From Symsagittifera roscoffensis (lineage: Eukaryota; Xenacoelomorpha; Acoela; Convolutidae), in the NCBI RefSeq assembly GCF_963678635.1, contig NC_087068.1, positions 46,455,785 through 46,519,784 on the forward strand: a DNA stretch of 64,000 nucleotides, written 5' to 3'. Under the pieces are notes generated by a model that saw only the letters and a program-made list of their open reading frames with translations, was not told the origin of the DNA and did no database searches. A program made the position numbers and the translations under genes. How positions within the stretch are numbered: the stretch's first letter is position 1; each line of letters opens with the position of its first letter. Shown piece after piece: positions 10,668 to 20,099 of the stretch.

Positions 10668-11550
10668 TGTAACATTCGTCTACTGCAGTCACACATGAGG
10701 CTTAAGAAAAATAGGCCCTATAACCACTGGCTCAAGGGTCAGGGACACTATCTCTTGTGTTTTCCCACCTCAAGAACGGTCGGAGCCAGTTCGGTTCGCT
10801 TATGACATGAGACTACGACCCGTTACAGCTTAAAGGCTACTACTAAAATATCCCCCCACTCTAGAATTAGAAACGTCCCCATACTTAGGTCTCTAGATAC
10901 CCAAAATACATGAACGCCGTTAAAAACCGGGTTGGAACAATCCGTTAGGTTACTTTTTATTAGACAGTGTGACTTTGATCCATTTCAGATGGATCAACCT
11001 AAAACTCGCCTTACCTCAACATAACAATCACAAAACACACTCTAGAAATTAAATTTGTACTCACATAGCAGCACGCTCAAGAATTGGGAAAATAATCCAG
11101 TCAGTAACTAACTCAAGAAATAAATAACTAAGAGAAGTTTAATGTTTTATAGTTTGGACAGCAAGGATAAGTTCATGCTCTAGAATTTGAGTTCTCTTGG
11201 ACCGTTGGGACACTCCAGTTGTCCGCCTTTCCGCTGAAGGTTCACTCTGGTCCAACTTTAGTAATCGCTCTCTCGGGGATACTCTGTCTTCTATTTCAAG
11301 TAAGACAGCTCTACTCTCGATTGTATATAGACGGAAATTGTGAATAGCAATTTCCCACTCGTTTTTACTTTCTAACTTTCCCGCAATTGCTCTAAAATTG
11401 TTCTGATTTCTTTTTCTGATTTTCAGTTGTCGCGAGAAAATCGTGCATGACACGTTCCATTCGAATTTTTGAAAAATAAAATTTCTCTCCAAAATCAAGT
11501 ATTTTCTGCTCTTCTCAAGGTCAAACTTCCCAACATGACCGACTGGCACA
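10668..11550 (-). mobile_element. 5' LTR of element 1 (LTR1 family)
   Basis: On the plus strand it starts TGTAACATTCG next to the primer-binding site and ends GACTGGCACA, so the element strand runs TGTGCCAGTC...GAATGTTACA with the standard TG/CA ends, 883 bp. Related but diverged sequence is found at 11,558-11,770, 34,766-35,288 and around 37,640-37,913. A candidate splice donor on the element strand, ATGTGAGTAC, lies at about 11,057-11,065. The open frame inside it (11,139-11,549) is not considered a gene. Confidence 0.8.
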
Positions 11551-11557
11551 ATCAGAC

Positions 11558-11913
11558 AGCGGACCTTTGATACATTTCAGATGGATCAACCTAAAACTCG
11601 CCTTATCTCAACATAATCACATAAAATGAACTCAAGAAATTAAATTGAGTATTCACATACCGAGTCGTGTCAGTATTACCGACACGACTCTAGATTCAAG
11701 CAAAATCATTCATTCAGCAAATTCAATAAAGTAACTAAGACTCTAGATTCAAGACTCTGGATTTTTATCGTGTGCCATTCTGCCAGATGGCACAGCGCAA
11801 CCTTCCGGCGACACGAGAAAAAACGAATAAAGGCCTTAGGAACGAAAAAGTATTGCGAAGGAGGGTTGGAATATTCTAGAATTTTTATTTTTAAAATTTC
11901 GATTGAATTGTGG
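11558..11913. mobile_element. LTR1-family fragment followed by first 143 bp of a plus-strand LTR-L
   Basis: 11,558-11,770 is a piece of an LTR1-family repeat. At 11,771 it joins TGTGCCATTCTGCC, the start of an LTR-L copy in plus orientation, which stops at about 11,913. The whole block including the junction is nearly identical to 35,071-35,429. The remainder of this plus-strand LTR-L is found at 32,927-33,675, on the far side of element 2, so element 2 appears to have inserted into it. Confidence 0.75.
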
Positions 11914-11921
11914 TTTACATG

Positions 11922-13114
11922 CTTTTGATCAGCTTTCGTTTACATGCGAACACAACCACATAGCTGAGTCTCGGATCCTCAGACTACATGATTGTCATTA
12001 AAAACACGGCTCAAACAAACTATTTTAATATGTTTTTGTGTGACAGTTCTATATTAAATCCAGGCATTTCGGGACCCGACATTTTTCAAACCCGAAACCC
12101 GATTACCCGATAAGCTAAAACCCGAACCCGAACCCGACGGTTTCTTCAAACCCGAACCCGAACCCGACATTCATTTCAAACCCGAAACCCGGCCCGAAAC
12201 CCGAAAAAGATCTCAAAACCCGATTACCCGACCCGATACCCGACATGCCCGATTTTCAGGTAGATTAAATGGTATGAACGTTGACGCAATAAATTTGATG
12301 CGTTTTAAGAGTGTAACTTTCTCTTCAGTAAAAAACCTCAAACAAAAGAAAAATTGGGAAAGTTTTTGTCGAAACCGAAAACAGTAAACAAAAGTCGGGT
12401 TTTAGAAATCCGACATAATTGAATACCCGAACCCGAACCCGAAAATTTGTTGAACCCGAAACCCGACCCGAAACCCGAAATTTGTCTCAAAACCCGAAAA
12501 CCCGACCCGATACCCGAAAACCCGAACCCGAACCCGAAATGCCTGATTAAATCCATTGGAGATGGATTGACCCTTTCCTTTTTCTAGCTACTCATGCTCT
12601 GAAATATTAAACAATAACGGTGTTAATTAAGATCTATTGCATTATAGCAGCTATACAGTCAGTCTATACAGTCCCTTCACATAGACAGTCTCTGGGGGGC
12701 CAAGCCTCCGCTCCCGTAATATTCTTGAGATAACACTCTTATCTCTTATATTTCGTGTCCCGGGAGGGTCCCGTGGTATATTTCTTCCCCCACTGAAGCC
12801 TCCTTCTCCACAAATTTCCGTCGCTAAGGTTCTTATCGTGTGTTATCGCCACGATAAGAGGCTTCGTATTTTTTCGTCTCTGATACGACTGTTCTTCACC
12901 ATATCTGTCGTTGTTCTTTTTTCGTCTTTTTTATTCAAAATGGCCGTCTTTTTTCTATTTCTCAGAAATGTTCACTCTTCAATCAAAATTTTAAAATTAA
13001 AAATTCCAGAACATTCTGACCCTCCTTCGCAACATTTTTTTGTTCATAAGGCCTTTAGCCGTCCTTTTTTACGTCGCCGGAAGGTTGTGCTGTGTCATCT
13101 GGCAGAATGGCACA
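11922..13114 (-). mobile_element. 3' LTR of element 2 (LTR-L family), truncated and carrying a hAT MITE
   Basis: About 700 bp of LTR sequence, once the MITE and one target duplication are subtracted, matches 32,239-32,926 closely, with only scattered substitutions and one 13-base indel. On the element strand it begins TGTGCCATTCTG at 13,114, directly after the polypurine tract. The last 180 bp or so of the LTR (U5 side) is missing at the left junction near 11,922. Confidence 0.82.
12061..12545. mobile_element. Non-autonomous hAT-type MITE built of CCCGAA repeats
   Basis: A 485-bp insertion in the 3' LTR of element 2. Ends are a perfect 13-bp inverted repeat, CAGGCATTTCGGG / CCCGAAATGCCTG, flanked by an exact 8-bp target duplication ATTAAATC (12,053-12,060 and 12,546-12,553). 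The uninterrupted LTR sequence is seen at 32,375. CAG ends plus 8-bp duplications are typical of hAT elements. The inside is mostly degenerate (AC)CCGAA(A) repeats with an AT-rich centre; it has no transposase. Confidence 0.93.
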
Positions 13115-13128
13115 TACTCCCCGGACAA
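13115..13128 (-). other. Polypurine tract of element 2
   Basis: Element strand reads TTGTCCGGGGAGTA directly before the LTR start TGTGCC. The same purine block ATCCGGGGAGTA precedes the LTR of the third element at 37,914. This is the expected plus-strand primer site. Confidence 0.75.
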
Positions 13129-13872
13129 GTCTCCATCAATGTCCCTATTGATCGCATAACACCGGGTTATCGTCAGGTAGTTATCCAGTTTTCTGTAATC
13201 AATCTTACAAATTGCATAAGAAATTGAAATTTATCTACTCCACCTCAACTCACTACGTGTTCACAAATGGCATCGTACTACATCTCACTGCCTTTCAACA
13301 TTTTCACAAAATTTGCACCATGAGGAGTGTCCTAGATAAAATTTCTTTTCTGACTACTTTACGTCGTCTTGCCATAAAACTTCTCTTCGCTCTTTGTGAT
13401 TAAAAAGTGGGACGTGGCACGGCCACGCACCCGTTAAAATTAACTTAACATTACTCACCAAGTATAATCAGTTATTTATGCGGTCCTTCCAATATTAAAA
13501 CTAAGAAACTCTGTGGCTAGGAAAGTTCTTGAGTTACCCACCCTTCCAGAGCGAGTTTACTCAAACTTGCCATGTCGCCACACAGTGAATTTGTGTCTTA
13601 CATAGGTTAAAAACTTCAGTCGTGAATAAATAGGTAAATATACTCACCTAGGTTCCTCATATACATACATAGATAATAGTAACTAAAATCAATAATTTCA
13701 ACAATTTTAACAATTGCAACATTATAGTTTGGTCTGACCAAACTAAATCAAAACAAAAAGTTTCACAAGTTCAATAATCAAAACTTGGTTGATTGGTTTA
13801 AGTTTTAGCACACAAATACAATCAAGTTTTCTCTCCTTCTCTTCTCTTCTTTGGTCATCTTCATTCCATCAC
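13129..13872 (-). other. Element 2 3' region between ORF615 and the polypurine tract
   Basis: AT-rich with no long frame. Element-strand motifs that resemble splice donors are CTAGGTGAGTATA (about 13,645-13,655) and CTTGGTGAGTAATG (about 13,450-13,462). A short frame crossing the polypurine tract reads NRDIDGDLSGEYVPF and has a counterpart in the third element, which could be the end of a spliced exon. Confidence 0.4.
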
Positions 13873-14016
13873 TTCTCCATCTTGATCTTCGCTGTCTTCC
13901 AACACTTTCTCCAGCATGTCCATGGAGTTGCGGGCCGTGCCCCAACTCTCCTGTTCCAACAGCCTCGGTTTGCAGCAAGGTAGCAAGTCCACATTCACCT
14001 TCTGCTCCCGGTTCCT

Positions 14017-15846
14017 TCAAAAGCTGTTGTGAAGACATAGGCTCACGTTTCGTTCTAGGTCAGCTCTTAAGACCTCTTTCTTCTCCTCTTCATTAACACA
14101 AGGCGTTCCAGCTACCCGCTTCACCGCTGTGGTGACCGCGTTTCTGTGCGTCAAGAATGCTCTCTTATAGGCTGCTGGTCCTATATCTAGCTGGAAAGAT
14201 TGATAGGCTTCCGTGTTCCTTGACATGTGACGCTTCGCGCGTTCATACATCCATGATGTCATCACTGCACGGAACCAAGGCATCAATCTTTGCCTTGACC
14301 ATATTCTTTCAATGGCTTTAGGTATCCTCAGAACCTTGCAGGTGGTTCTGAAAAGATCCAATTCACGACTCATTTTTACGTTGCTCAGCTGTTCAGGAGT
14401 CGGCACACCGTTATTGTTAGCCTCCAGCCATCTCACTGCTAGCATGGCGCTAACCACCACGATTGACACTTGTTGATTCTGATCGGGCAACCCCGTAGAG
14501 TACAACTCCTCCACGTCCCATACTAGCATCAGATTCCCGCGTTTGGGGTACCACAACGTCTGCACCAAGCAGTGGCAAGGATACTCCCCATGGGTTCTCA
14601 CTATGTTCCTTCGGGTCCGATACCCTGAGGCTCCCAGCAACGGTTCCACTTCCATCAGAATTCTATGTAAATCGTCTTTTTCTTCTATGGTGGGGAATTC
14701 AGTGGGTAACGCTCCACTCGCTTTCTGTTTCTGGAACTCACTCACTTTACCTTCGTTCAGTCTGATGAACTCGTCACCCACAACGTCTTGCAACTCGCCT
14801 TCGGATCTCTTCGGGACTGCCCGAAAGATCTTTGCCAACAAGTCATATGACCTTTCCGACATTCTGGCCAACCTCACGCACTTTGGCACAGAGAAAAGTT
14901 GGTCAACCAATACTTGTTGCGTCCTCGCATCCATTACCACCATGTGCGTAGGATACTTGCTATTACAGTATGGCGCGGAGCTTGAACCCACCAGATATTT
15001 TGAACCAGTCGGTTTATGATAGGCCTCACTATCTTTAAGATTCAACTCGTTCTCCAGAGCTTCTCTCCAGCCTCCGATCTTCTGCTCCGTTTGCAATGCT
15101 CCAGGGAATACTTCCACGCTGAGGGACGTCACTAGCTCATGGGCACGCTCCAGGCGCTCAAGCGATTCAATCGAACTCGTCATGCTGCAAAATCCCAAGG
15201 CTGTGATCAAATTTACGTCCGTCAACCCATGACAGTCCGCGACCAACTCCATGGCACTCTTATCTGACATGCTCAATCTTCCGTACAATCGTGCCAGTTG
15301 TCGATGCTGCTCGCTCAGCGTAATCAGGCAGTGTCCCAAGTTGCAAACATGCCCTTCCATCCTACTTTGTTGAGCCAAGCATGTGCCTTGCTTCAACCAA
15401 TCGCTCGATGGACTTTCCTCAGGCAGCTCCTTGGATGGATTGCTCTTCCGCTTCGTCGACTTCATGGCCAGCAGATGGTGTATCATGGCCAGATCATGTA
15501 AACTCGCGTCATCATCTAGGTCTAACGTGATATCCGCCGTCATGTCCCAGATTAAACCGGCATTAGGATGAGGGCACCAAGAAGGCTTCATGAGTTCCCA
15601 CATCGTCACTAGACTGGTTTTCAAGGGACCGTCCCAAGAACCACAATCAAAACTCACTTGCCCCTTTAGCTCGGGAACCGAGGGTTCGACCACTCGTTCT
15701 TCCAAAATAATTCCCAGCTTGGGTTGTTCCACCATCAGCATCCCAGTTTCTTTAATACGCTCGACCCAGAAATTGAGTACTATGACTTGCTCATAGTCGA
15801 AGTACACTTCCCTGGCTTCTTCATTCACGAAGGGATTATACGCCAT
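14017..15846 (-). CDS. ORF615, conserved element-encoded protein of unknown family
   Basis: About 610 residues from the ATG at 15,846 (the frame is open a little further upstream). I do not recognise the family. There is no signal peptide and no convincing membrane span; the most hydrophobic stretch (VSIVVVSAMLAV, about residue 480) is short. The protein is mixed alpha-type and rich in W, D and L, and its most conserved part is the C-terminal 120 residues (IWSRQRL, WFRA.MTS, LTHRNA.TTA, NVSL.LH). A second, decayed copy lies at 38,356-38,940 in another element in the same place, just before the polypurine tract, so the ORF belongs to the retroelement rather than to the host. The frame ends in TGA at 14,017 where the other copy has TGC. 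Reading past it gives some 48 more residues ending in an acidic EDSEDQDGEVME tail, similar in nature to the acidic tail of the other copy, so the TGA may be a mutation. Confidence 0.8.
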   Translation of the reverse strand: MAYNPFVNEEAREVYFDYEQVIVLNFWVERIKETGMLMVEQPKLGIILEERVVEPSVPELKGQVSFDCGSWDGPLKTSLVTMWELMKPSWCPHPNAGLIWDMTADITLDLDDDASLHDLAMIHHLLAMKSTKRKSNPSKELPEESPSSDWLKQGTCLAQQSRMEGHVCNLGHCLITLSEQHRQLARLYGRLSMSDKSAMELVADCHGLTDVNLITALGFCSMTSSIESLERLERAHELVTSLSVEVFPGALQTEQKIGGWREALENELNLKDSEAYHKPTGSKYLVGSSSAPYCNSKYPTHMVVMDARTQQVLVDQLFSVPKCVRLARMSERSYDLLAKIFRAVPKRSEGELQDVVGDEFIRLNEGKVSEFQKQKASGALPTEFPTIEEKDDLHRILMEVEPLLGASGYRTRRNIVRTHGEYPCHCLVQTLWYPKRGNLMLVWDVEELYSTGLPDQNQQVSIVVVSAMLAVRWLEANNNGVPTPEQLSNVKMSRELDLFRTTCKVLRIPKAIERIWSRQRLMPWFRAVMTSWMYERAKRHMSRNTEAYQSFQLDIGPAAYKRAFLTHRNAVTTAVKRVAGTPCVNEEEKKEVLRADLERNVSLCLHNSF

Positions 15847-16122
15847 CCCCGGTATGCCAGACACATATTGGAACGACTTCAGTTTCCCTAGTGTTGCAAA
15901 CTCTTATCGTCTCCAACCACTGTTGTCGTTCGGGGGTAGTCCCTCGAATACTCGCCAGGCGTCTGACCGGGTGGTTTAGCAAACTGCCTGTACATCTTGT
16001 GATGCTTGTTATTGGGCTTGTTCTCTGTCTGGAATTTGCCCTTGCGAGCAGGTGGTGTCCTTTCCCGGGTCCTATCTCGAACATCGGTGAGCGACCGGGT
16101 GTTCAAAGGTCCAAAGGTATTG

Positions 16123-18426
16123 TCATGAGGTAATCCATTCAAGTCTACATGTCGGAGTGAGGTCGAGGAGCTGAATTTCTCCTGCTCTGCTAGCAGCCAA
16201 TCCACGCCCGGTATCCGATAGAGTCGCGATACTGTAGGACTTTCTCCGCCAGTCATTCTCATCACGTCCTCCCGACAAGTCAAGGTGTTCATGTTCAACT
16301 TCGCCGTCAAGGTTATACTGACCCCAATGACTAAGATCTGATCTATTCCAAAGCAGCCTGCTGCCTGATTCGATTCCCTCCGCTGGCACGGTACGTGTAG
16401 ACGGTCCTGTTGTCGAAGCAGGATTTGTCGTGGCAGGCGGATCGTTCCTCCTAGACGCGGTCTGGGAGTTATTCCTGTTGTTCTGTTCCACCGATCTGCC
16501 GAGTCGGCTTCCAATCGATTGCGGCCTGGGAGGAGGAGCAGTCCCTAGCCTGTCTCTCACGTTTGAACTTGGAGCAACGGTTGCGGCTCCAACCGTCTCC
16601 GTTGCCAAGGGCCCTAGACGGTTGGCAAGGGATTCGGGCACGGTTGCCCTTATTCTACTCCCTCCGGTCGAATTGGTCCGAGCCAAAGAACCGGTCGCCC
16701 TCGACTCTTGCTCCGCTTCCCTCAATTGCGTCTGAAACACATCATTAATCCAATGCCTCCCTCGTTGGGTATTGAAGTGCACTCCATCTTTAGTGAGCGC
16801 GATGTGGTCAGTCATGCGCAGCATATTCTCGAGATCCAGGAGTCGCAACTCGCCAGGGTTGTTTCTCACCAGACTGCGGGTCATTTCATTCCACCGCGTC
16901 ACGTTGCCATTCATGAAATCTGCAGCTATGGTGCCCACCAAAGGATTTGGTGGTATCGTGCACAAGATCACGAGCTTGGGTCTGTACTTTTCTTTCAATT
17001 CGTTCAAGAGACACACCAATAGAGGTTCCCACTTGTTCTCCGGAGTCACGGGGGCTCTCGAGACGTCATTGGTCCCCAGCATTATCATTAATGTATCCAG
17101 ATGATCCTCGCTCTGGAATTCCATCATTTTGATGACCTGAGCCACTGAGGCTCCTCCAAAGGACAGAATGGTAGTCTGACCATAGACGAAGATCTCATTC
17201 AGATCTCTCACCAAACTGTCTCCAATGATCAAATGGCGACTCCCTGGGGGAATTACCTGGTCGTTCGTGGCGGGGTTCCAGCTCATGTCATTCAGGCAGG
17301 CTCGAGGATGCTCGGCTGGCACTTGCGTGAACTGATGACGTGCCATCAGATTCTTCCTGATGTCTACCACGCGAGACTTCTCAAAGACTCCACCAGGCGC
17401 AGAACACGCTATCGTGCGGGTTGCTCGCTCCGAGCTATTTGATGACTGATCACGACGCTGGGAAGGAACGATCCTACCCAATGTCCGTCCAGTGGTCCGG
17501 TTGATCTCCTCCATTGTCGCTCGGGCCACTTGGTTGAACGATTCTTGGAACTGAGGGGCGAGGTAAGTGTCAGAAGGATCTGGTATCGCGAACCTTTGAC
17601 TAGAAGCAGACGGTCGTGTCTGCTGAGGAGCCTCGGGCTCTCTCGATGCACGCAAATCCAGAACCTCGGTCCCTCTCGATACACACAGCTCCTGAGCTGT
17701 TGTCCCGGGGCGTGTGTCGTTGGATCCCTCCGAGGATCTCATGCTCGCCAGGACCTCCGGTGACACTTGGCTCACCTTCGCCATATACAGCTCCTTCAGG
17801 TGCTTTATTTCATCCTCCTTATAAGCCACCTGTAGATCTTCGTATTTCTTCTTCCATTCGTCCCTTTCTCGAGCTATTGCCCTATACTCCTGGAGTTTGG
17901 CACACAGCTCGCTCTGATCTTTCTCCTTCTTTTCCAGCGTCTCGATCGTCTCCGACGTCTGGATCTCTATCTCACTCACCCTCACTTTCTTCAAAGGAGG
18001 AGCGGCTGTAGGAGAGTCGACCGAATGTGACGGGCCTGGCCCATCACGTTGTCTCTTCGCTCCGATGAGTGGCTGCGCAGGTTGGACGGGTAAGGGCATC
18101 TCACCTAGCCGGTGGTCCCTTTGCTCACCTAGTCCTGGCTCACGAGCCAGGTCGTGGCCAGACATTTCTCCACGCCTCCATCTCATCAATCGGTTTCGGC
18201 CTCTCTCGGCGGTCCCGGACTCACCGAAGGCCAACATCAACACGACTTCTGTAGGGCGATTCCCTCGACCCTCTCGTCCTATTGCATTGAGGAGTGCGAC
18301 CACAAACATCGCCAACCCCGGGTCTTCTCGTGTGAGATCACAATCGATCAGCCGCTGATAGATCTCGTCTAGAGTTGCTCCTAGACTCGCTGAGAGGAAT
18401 TCCATGAGTTCGTTCGTGTCACCCAT
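16123..18426 (-). CDS. SGNH-hydrolase-domain protein encoded by element 2
   Basis: 767 residues from an ATG at 18,426. A coiled coil spans about residues 155-225 (KEKDQSELCAKLQEYRAIA and onward). From about 395 to 565 there is an SGNH/GDSL-type domain: block I LIIGDSLVRDL (catalytic Ser, about 401), block II SFGGAS, block III MLGTNDVSR (Asn, about 451) and block V KDGVHFN (Asp and His, about 547). All four catalytic blocks are present, so an active esterase or deacylase is plausible; the substrate is unknown. SGNH domains occur in some LINE ORF1 proteins; here the gene lies downstream of a Ty3/gypsy integrase and macro domain. The last 70 residues of the frame look less protein-like than the overlapping frame at 15,888-16,320 (TVSRLYRIPGVDWLLAEQ and onward), so a frameshift or splice near 16,320 may give a different C-terminus. 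A candidate splice acceptor lies 90 bp before the ATG. Confidence 0.85.
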   Translation of the reverse strand: MGDTNELMEFLSASLGATLDEIYQRLIDCDLTREDPGLAMFVVALLNAIGREGRGNRPTEVVLMLAFGESGTAERGRNRLMRWRRGEMSGHDLAREPGLGEQRDHRLGEMPLPVQPAQPLIGAKRQRDGPGPSHSVDSPTAAPPLKKVRVSEIEIQTSETIETLEKKEKDQSELCAKLQEYRAIARERDEWKKKYEDLQVAYKEDEIKHLKELYMAKVSQVSPEVLASMRSSEGSNDTRPGTTAQELCVSRGTEVLDLRASREPEAPQQTRPSASSQRFAIPDPSDTYLAPQFQESFNQVARATMEEINRTTGRTLGRIVPSQRRDQSSNSSERATRTIACSAPGGVFEKSRVVDIRKNLMARHQFTQVPAEHPRACLNDMSWNPATNDQVIPPGSRHLIIGDSLVRDLNEIFVYGQTTILSFGGASVAQVIKMMEFQSEDHLDTLMIMLGTNDVSRAPVTPENKWEPLLVCLLNELKEKYRPKLVILCTIPPNPLVGTIAADFMNGNVTRWNEMTRSLVRNNPGELRLLDLENMLRMTDHIALTKDGVHFNTQRGRHWINDVFQTQLREAEQESRATGSLARTNSTGGSRIRATVPESLANRLGPLATETVGAATVAPSSNVRDRLGTAPPPRPQSIGSRLGRSVEQNNRNNSQTASRRNDPPATTNPASTTGPSTRTVPAEGIESGSRLLWNRSDLSHWGQYNLDGEVEHEHLDLSGGRDENDWRRKSYSIATLSDTGRGLAASRAGEIQLLDLTPTCRLEWITS

Positions 18427-18515
18427 TTCTTATCGTGTTGATTCTTCTTGTCGTGTCGTGTAATTTCTTCGTTTGATTCAATGAATTCAATAAACAATTT
18501 CTGATCAATCAAGAT

Positions 18516-18872
18516 CTAAAAAACAAGTCGCGACTTAGAACCATCATTTTTGGATACAACATCAATCAATTCTTTAAAACTCTCCATTGAAATTCTTTTC
18601 ACAATTCTGATTCAAAATTTTAGCACCAAGGTGGATCGTCCACCTTTACCTTTGTCAGAGTAGCACGAATGTGCGCTGTCACCTTGATGACCTGGAGTGC
18701 CCCAGGTCTTTTATGACACAAACATAAAACCTATCATAACAATAGCATAACATAGACACATAAACATCACACACCTATACTATCATATAAAAACTTAATC
18801 CCTAATAAAACTTGATCCTAATCTAAACTTAATCCTAATCTCTGTCAAGTTAACTTAATAAAAACCACTTAC
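18516..18872 (-). promoter_or_regulatory. Candidate intron between macro-domain stop and SGNH start
   Basis: On the element strand a good donor, GGCG/GTAAGTGG, follows the macro stop by 15 bp, and a pyrimidine-rich acceptor, CTTGTTTTTTAG/ATC, lies 90 bp before the SGNH ATG, 357 bp apart. The duplication contains a second identical pair at 19,335-19,692. The acceptor could also pair with donors in the LTR leader to make a subgenomic mRNA for the SGNH protein. This is inferred from motifs only. Confidence 0.5.
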
Positions 18873-18887
18873 CGCCGGGCGCAACTC

Positions 18888-19275
18888 TTAGCATATGCTC
18901 AGATAGTATTTTTTATGTAAGTAAACTTCTATGTCAGTCTCTGAAAATATCACATGTACAAGTGCGTACAACTCTCTCGGATGTAGCTTTCCCCTATTAG
19001 GATCGTATACTGGCAACGAGAGAGAGGTCACGCCTCTCTCAACCAGGAAATCCCTAAGTCGAGTCAAGGCCAATACCAAGCTCTCCGGATTCACGTGTTG
19101 CCTATCAGTAGCTTTCGTAACCAAAAAACACAAATATTTCCCTGGTATCTGTAATGCGACAGGGGGCAGCGCTATCATCCCTCCCACACCAGGCCTCTGC
19201 TTCCACAAAAACTCGATATTTTTATACTCTCTCTTGAAGTCAGCCGCTAGTGCTGTTTTGAAGCTTACGTCCGCG
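18888..19275 (-). pseudogene. Duplicated, N-terminally truncated macro-domain fragment
   Basis: About 129 codons identical to the end of the macro ORF except for a few changes (for example PVALQ for PVASQ and DRQHVN for DRQDVN). It lacks the first strand of the domain and any start codon near its 5' end. It arose with the 804-bp tandem duplication and is probably not translated. Confidence 0.85.
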
Positions 19276-19295
19276 GTTATCCGCGGATATCGCTA

Positions 19296-20099
19296 TTCAA
19301 TGAATTCAATAAACAATTTCTGATCAATCAAGATCTAAAAAACAAGTCGCGACTTAGAACCATCATTTTTGGATACAACATCAATCAATTCTTTAAAACT
19401 CTCCATTGAAATTCTTTTCACAATTCTGATTGAAAATTTTAGCACCAAGGTGGATCGTCCACCTTTACCTTTGTCAGAGTAGCACGAATGTGCGCTGTCA
19501 CCTTGATGACCTGGAGTGCCCCAGGTCTTTTATGACACAAACATTAAACCTATCATAACAATAGCATAACATAGACACATAAACATCACACACCTATACT
19601 ATCATATAAAAACCTAATCCCTAATAAAAACTTGATCCTAATCTAAACTTAATCCTAATCTCTGTCAAGTTAACTTAATAAAAACCACTTACCGCCGAGC
19701 GCAACTCTTAGCATATGCTCAGATAGTATTTTTTATGTAAGTAAACTTCTATGTCAGTCTCTGAAAATATCACATGTACAAGTGCGTACAACTCTCTCGG
19801 ATGTAGCTTTCCCCTATTAGGATCGTATACTGGCAACGAGAGAGAGGTCACACCTCTCTCAACCAGGAAATCCCTAAGTCGAGTCAAGGCCAATACCAAG
19901 CTCTCCGGATTCACGTCTTGCCTATCAGTAGCTTTCGTAACCAAAAAACACAAATATTTCCCTGGTATCTGTGATGCGACAGGGGGCAGCGCTATCATCC
20001 CTCCCACACCAGGCCTCTGCTTCCACAAAAACTCGATATTTTTATACTCTCTCTTGAAGTCAGCCGCTAGTGCTGTTTTGAAGCTTACGTCCGCGGTTA
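19296..20099 (-). repeat. Upstream copy of the 804-bp tandem duplication
   Basis: Partner of 18,476-19,279. It contains the end of the intact macro ORF (stop at 19,708) and the following candidate intron (19,335-19,692). Only about eight single-base differences separate the two units. Confidence 0.9.

Larger units (their letters stand above)
18476..19279 (-). repeat. Downstream copy of an 804-bp tandem duplication
   Basis: About 99% identical to 19,296-20,099, separated by about 16 bp of filler (CGCGGATATCGCT). Each unit holds the last third of the macro domain, its stop codon and a candidate intron. The low divergence means the duplication is recent relative to the element's other damage. 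Confidence 0.9.

Noticed and set aside
11139-11549. 136-codon minus-strand frame
   Set aside because: Lies wholly inside LTR1; the homologous LTR piece at 37,649-37,960 has only a weakly similar frame, so it may be incidental.
12338-12556. Frame rich in GFGFGSGSG
   Set aside because: Translation of the CCCGAA repeats of the hAT MITE.
14017-15846. ORF615 as a retroviral envelope protein
   Set aside because: Position fits, but there is no signal peptide, no membrane anchor and no recognised fusion motif.
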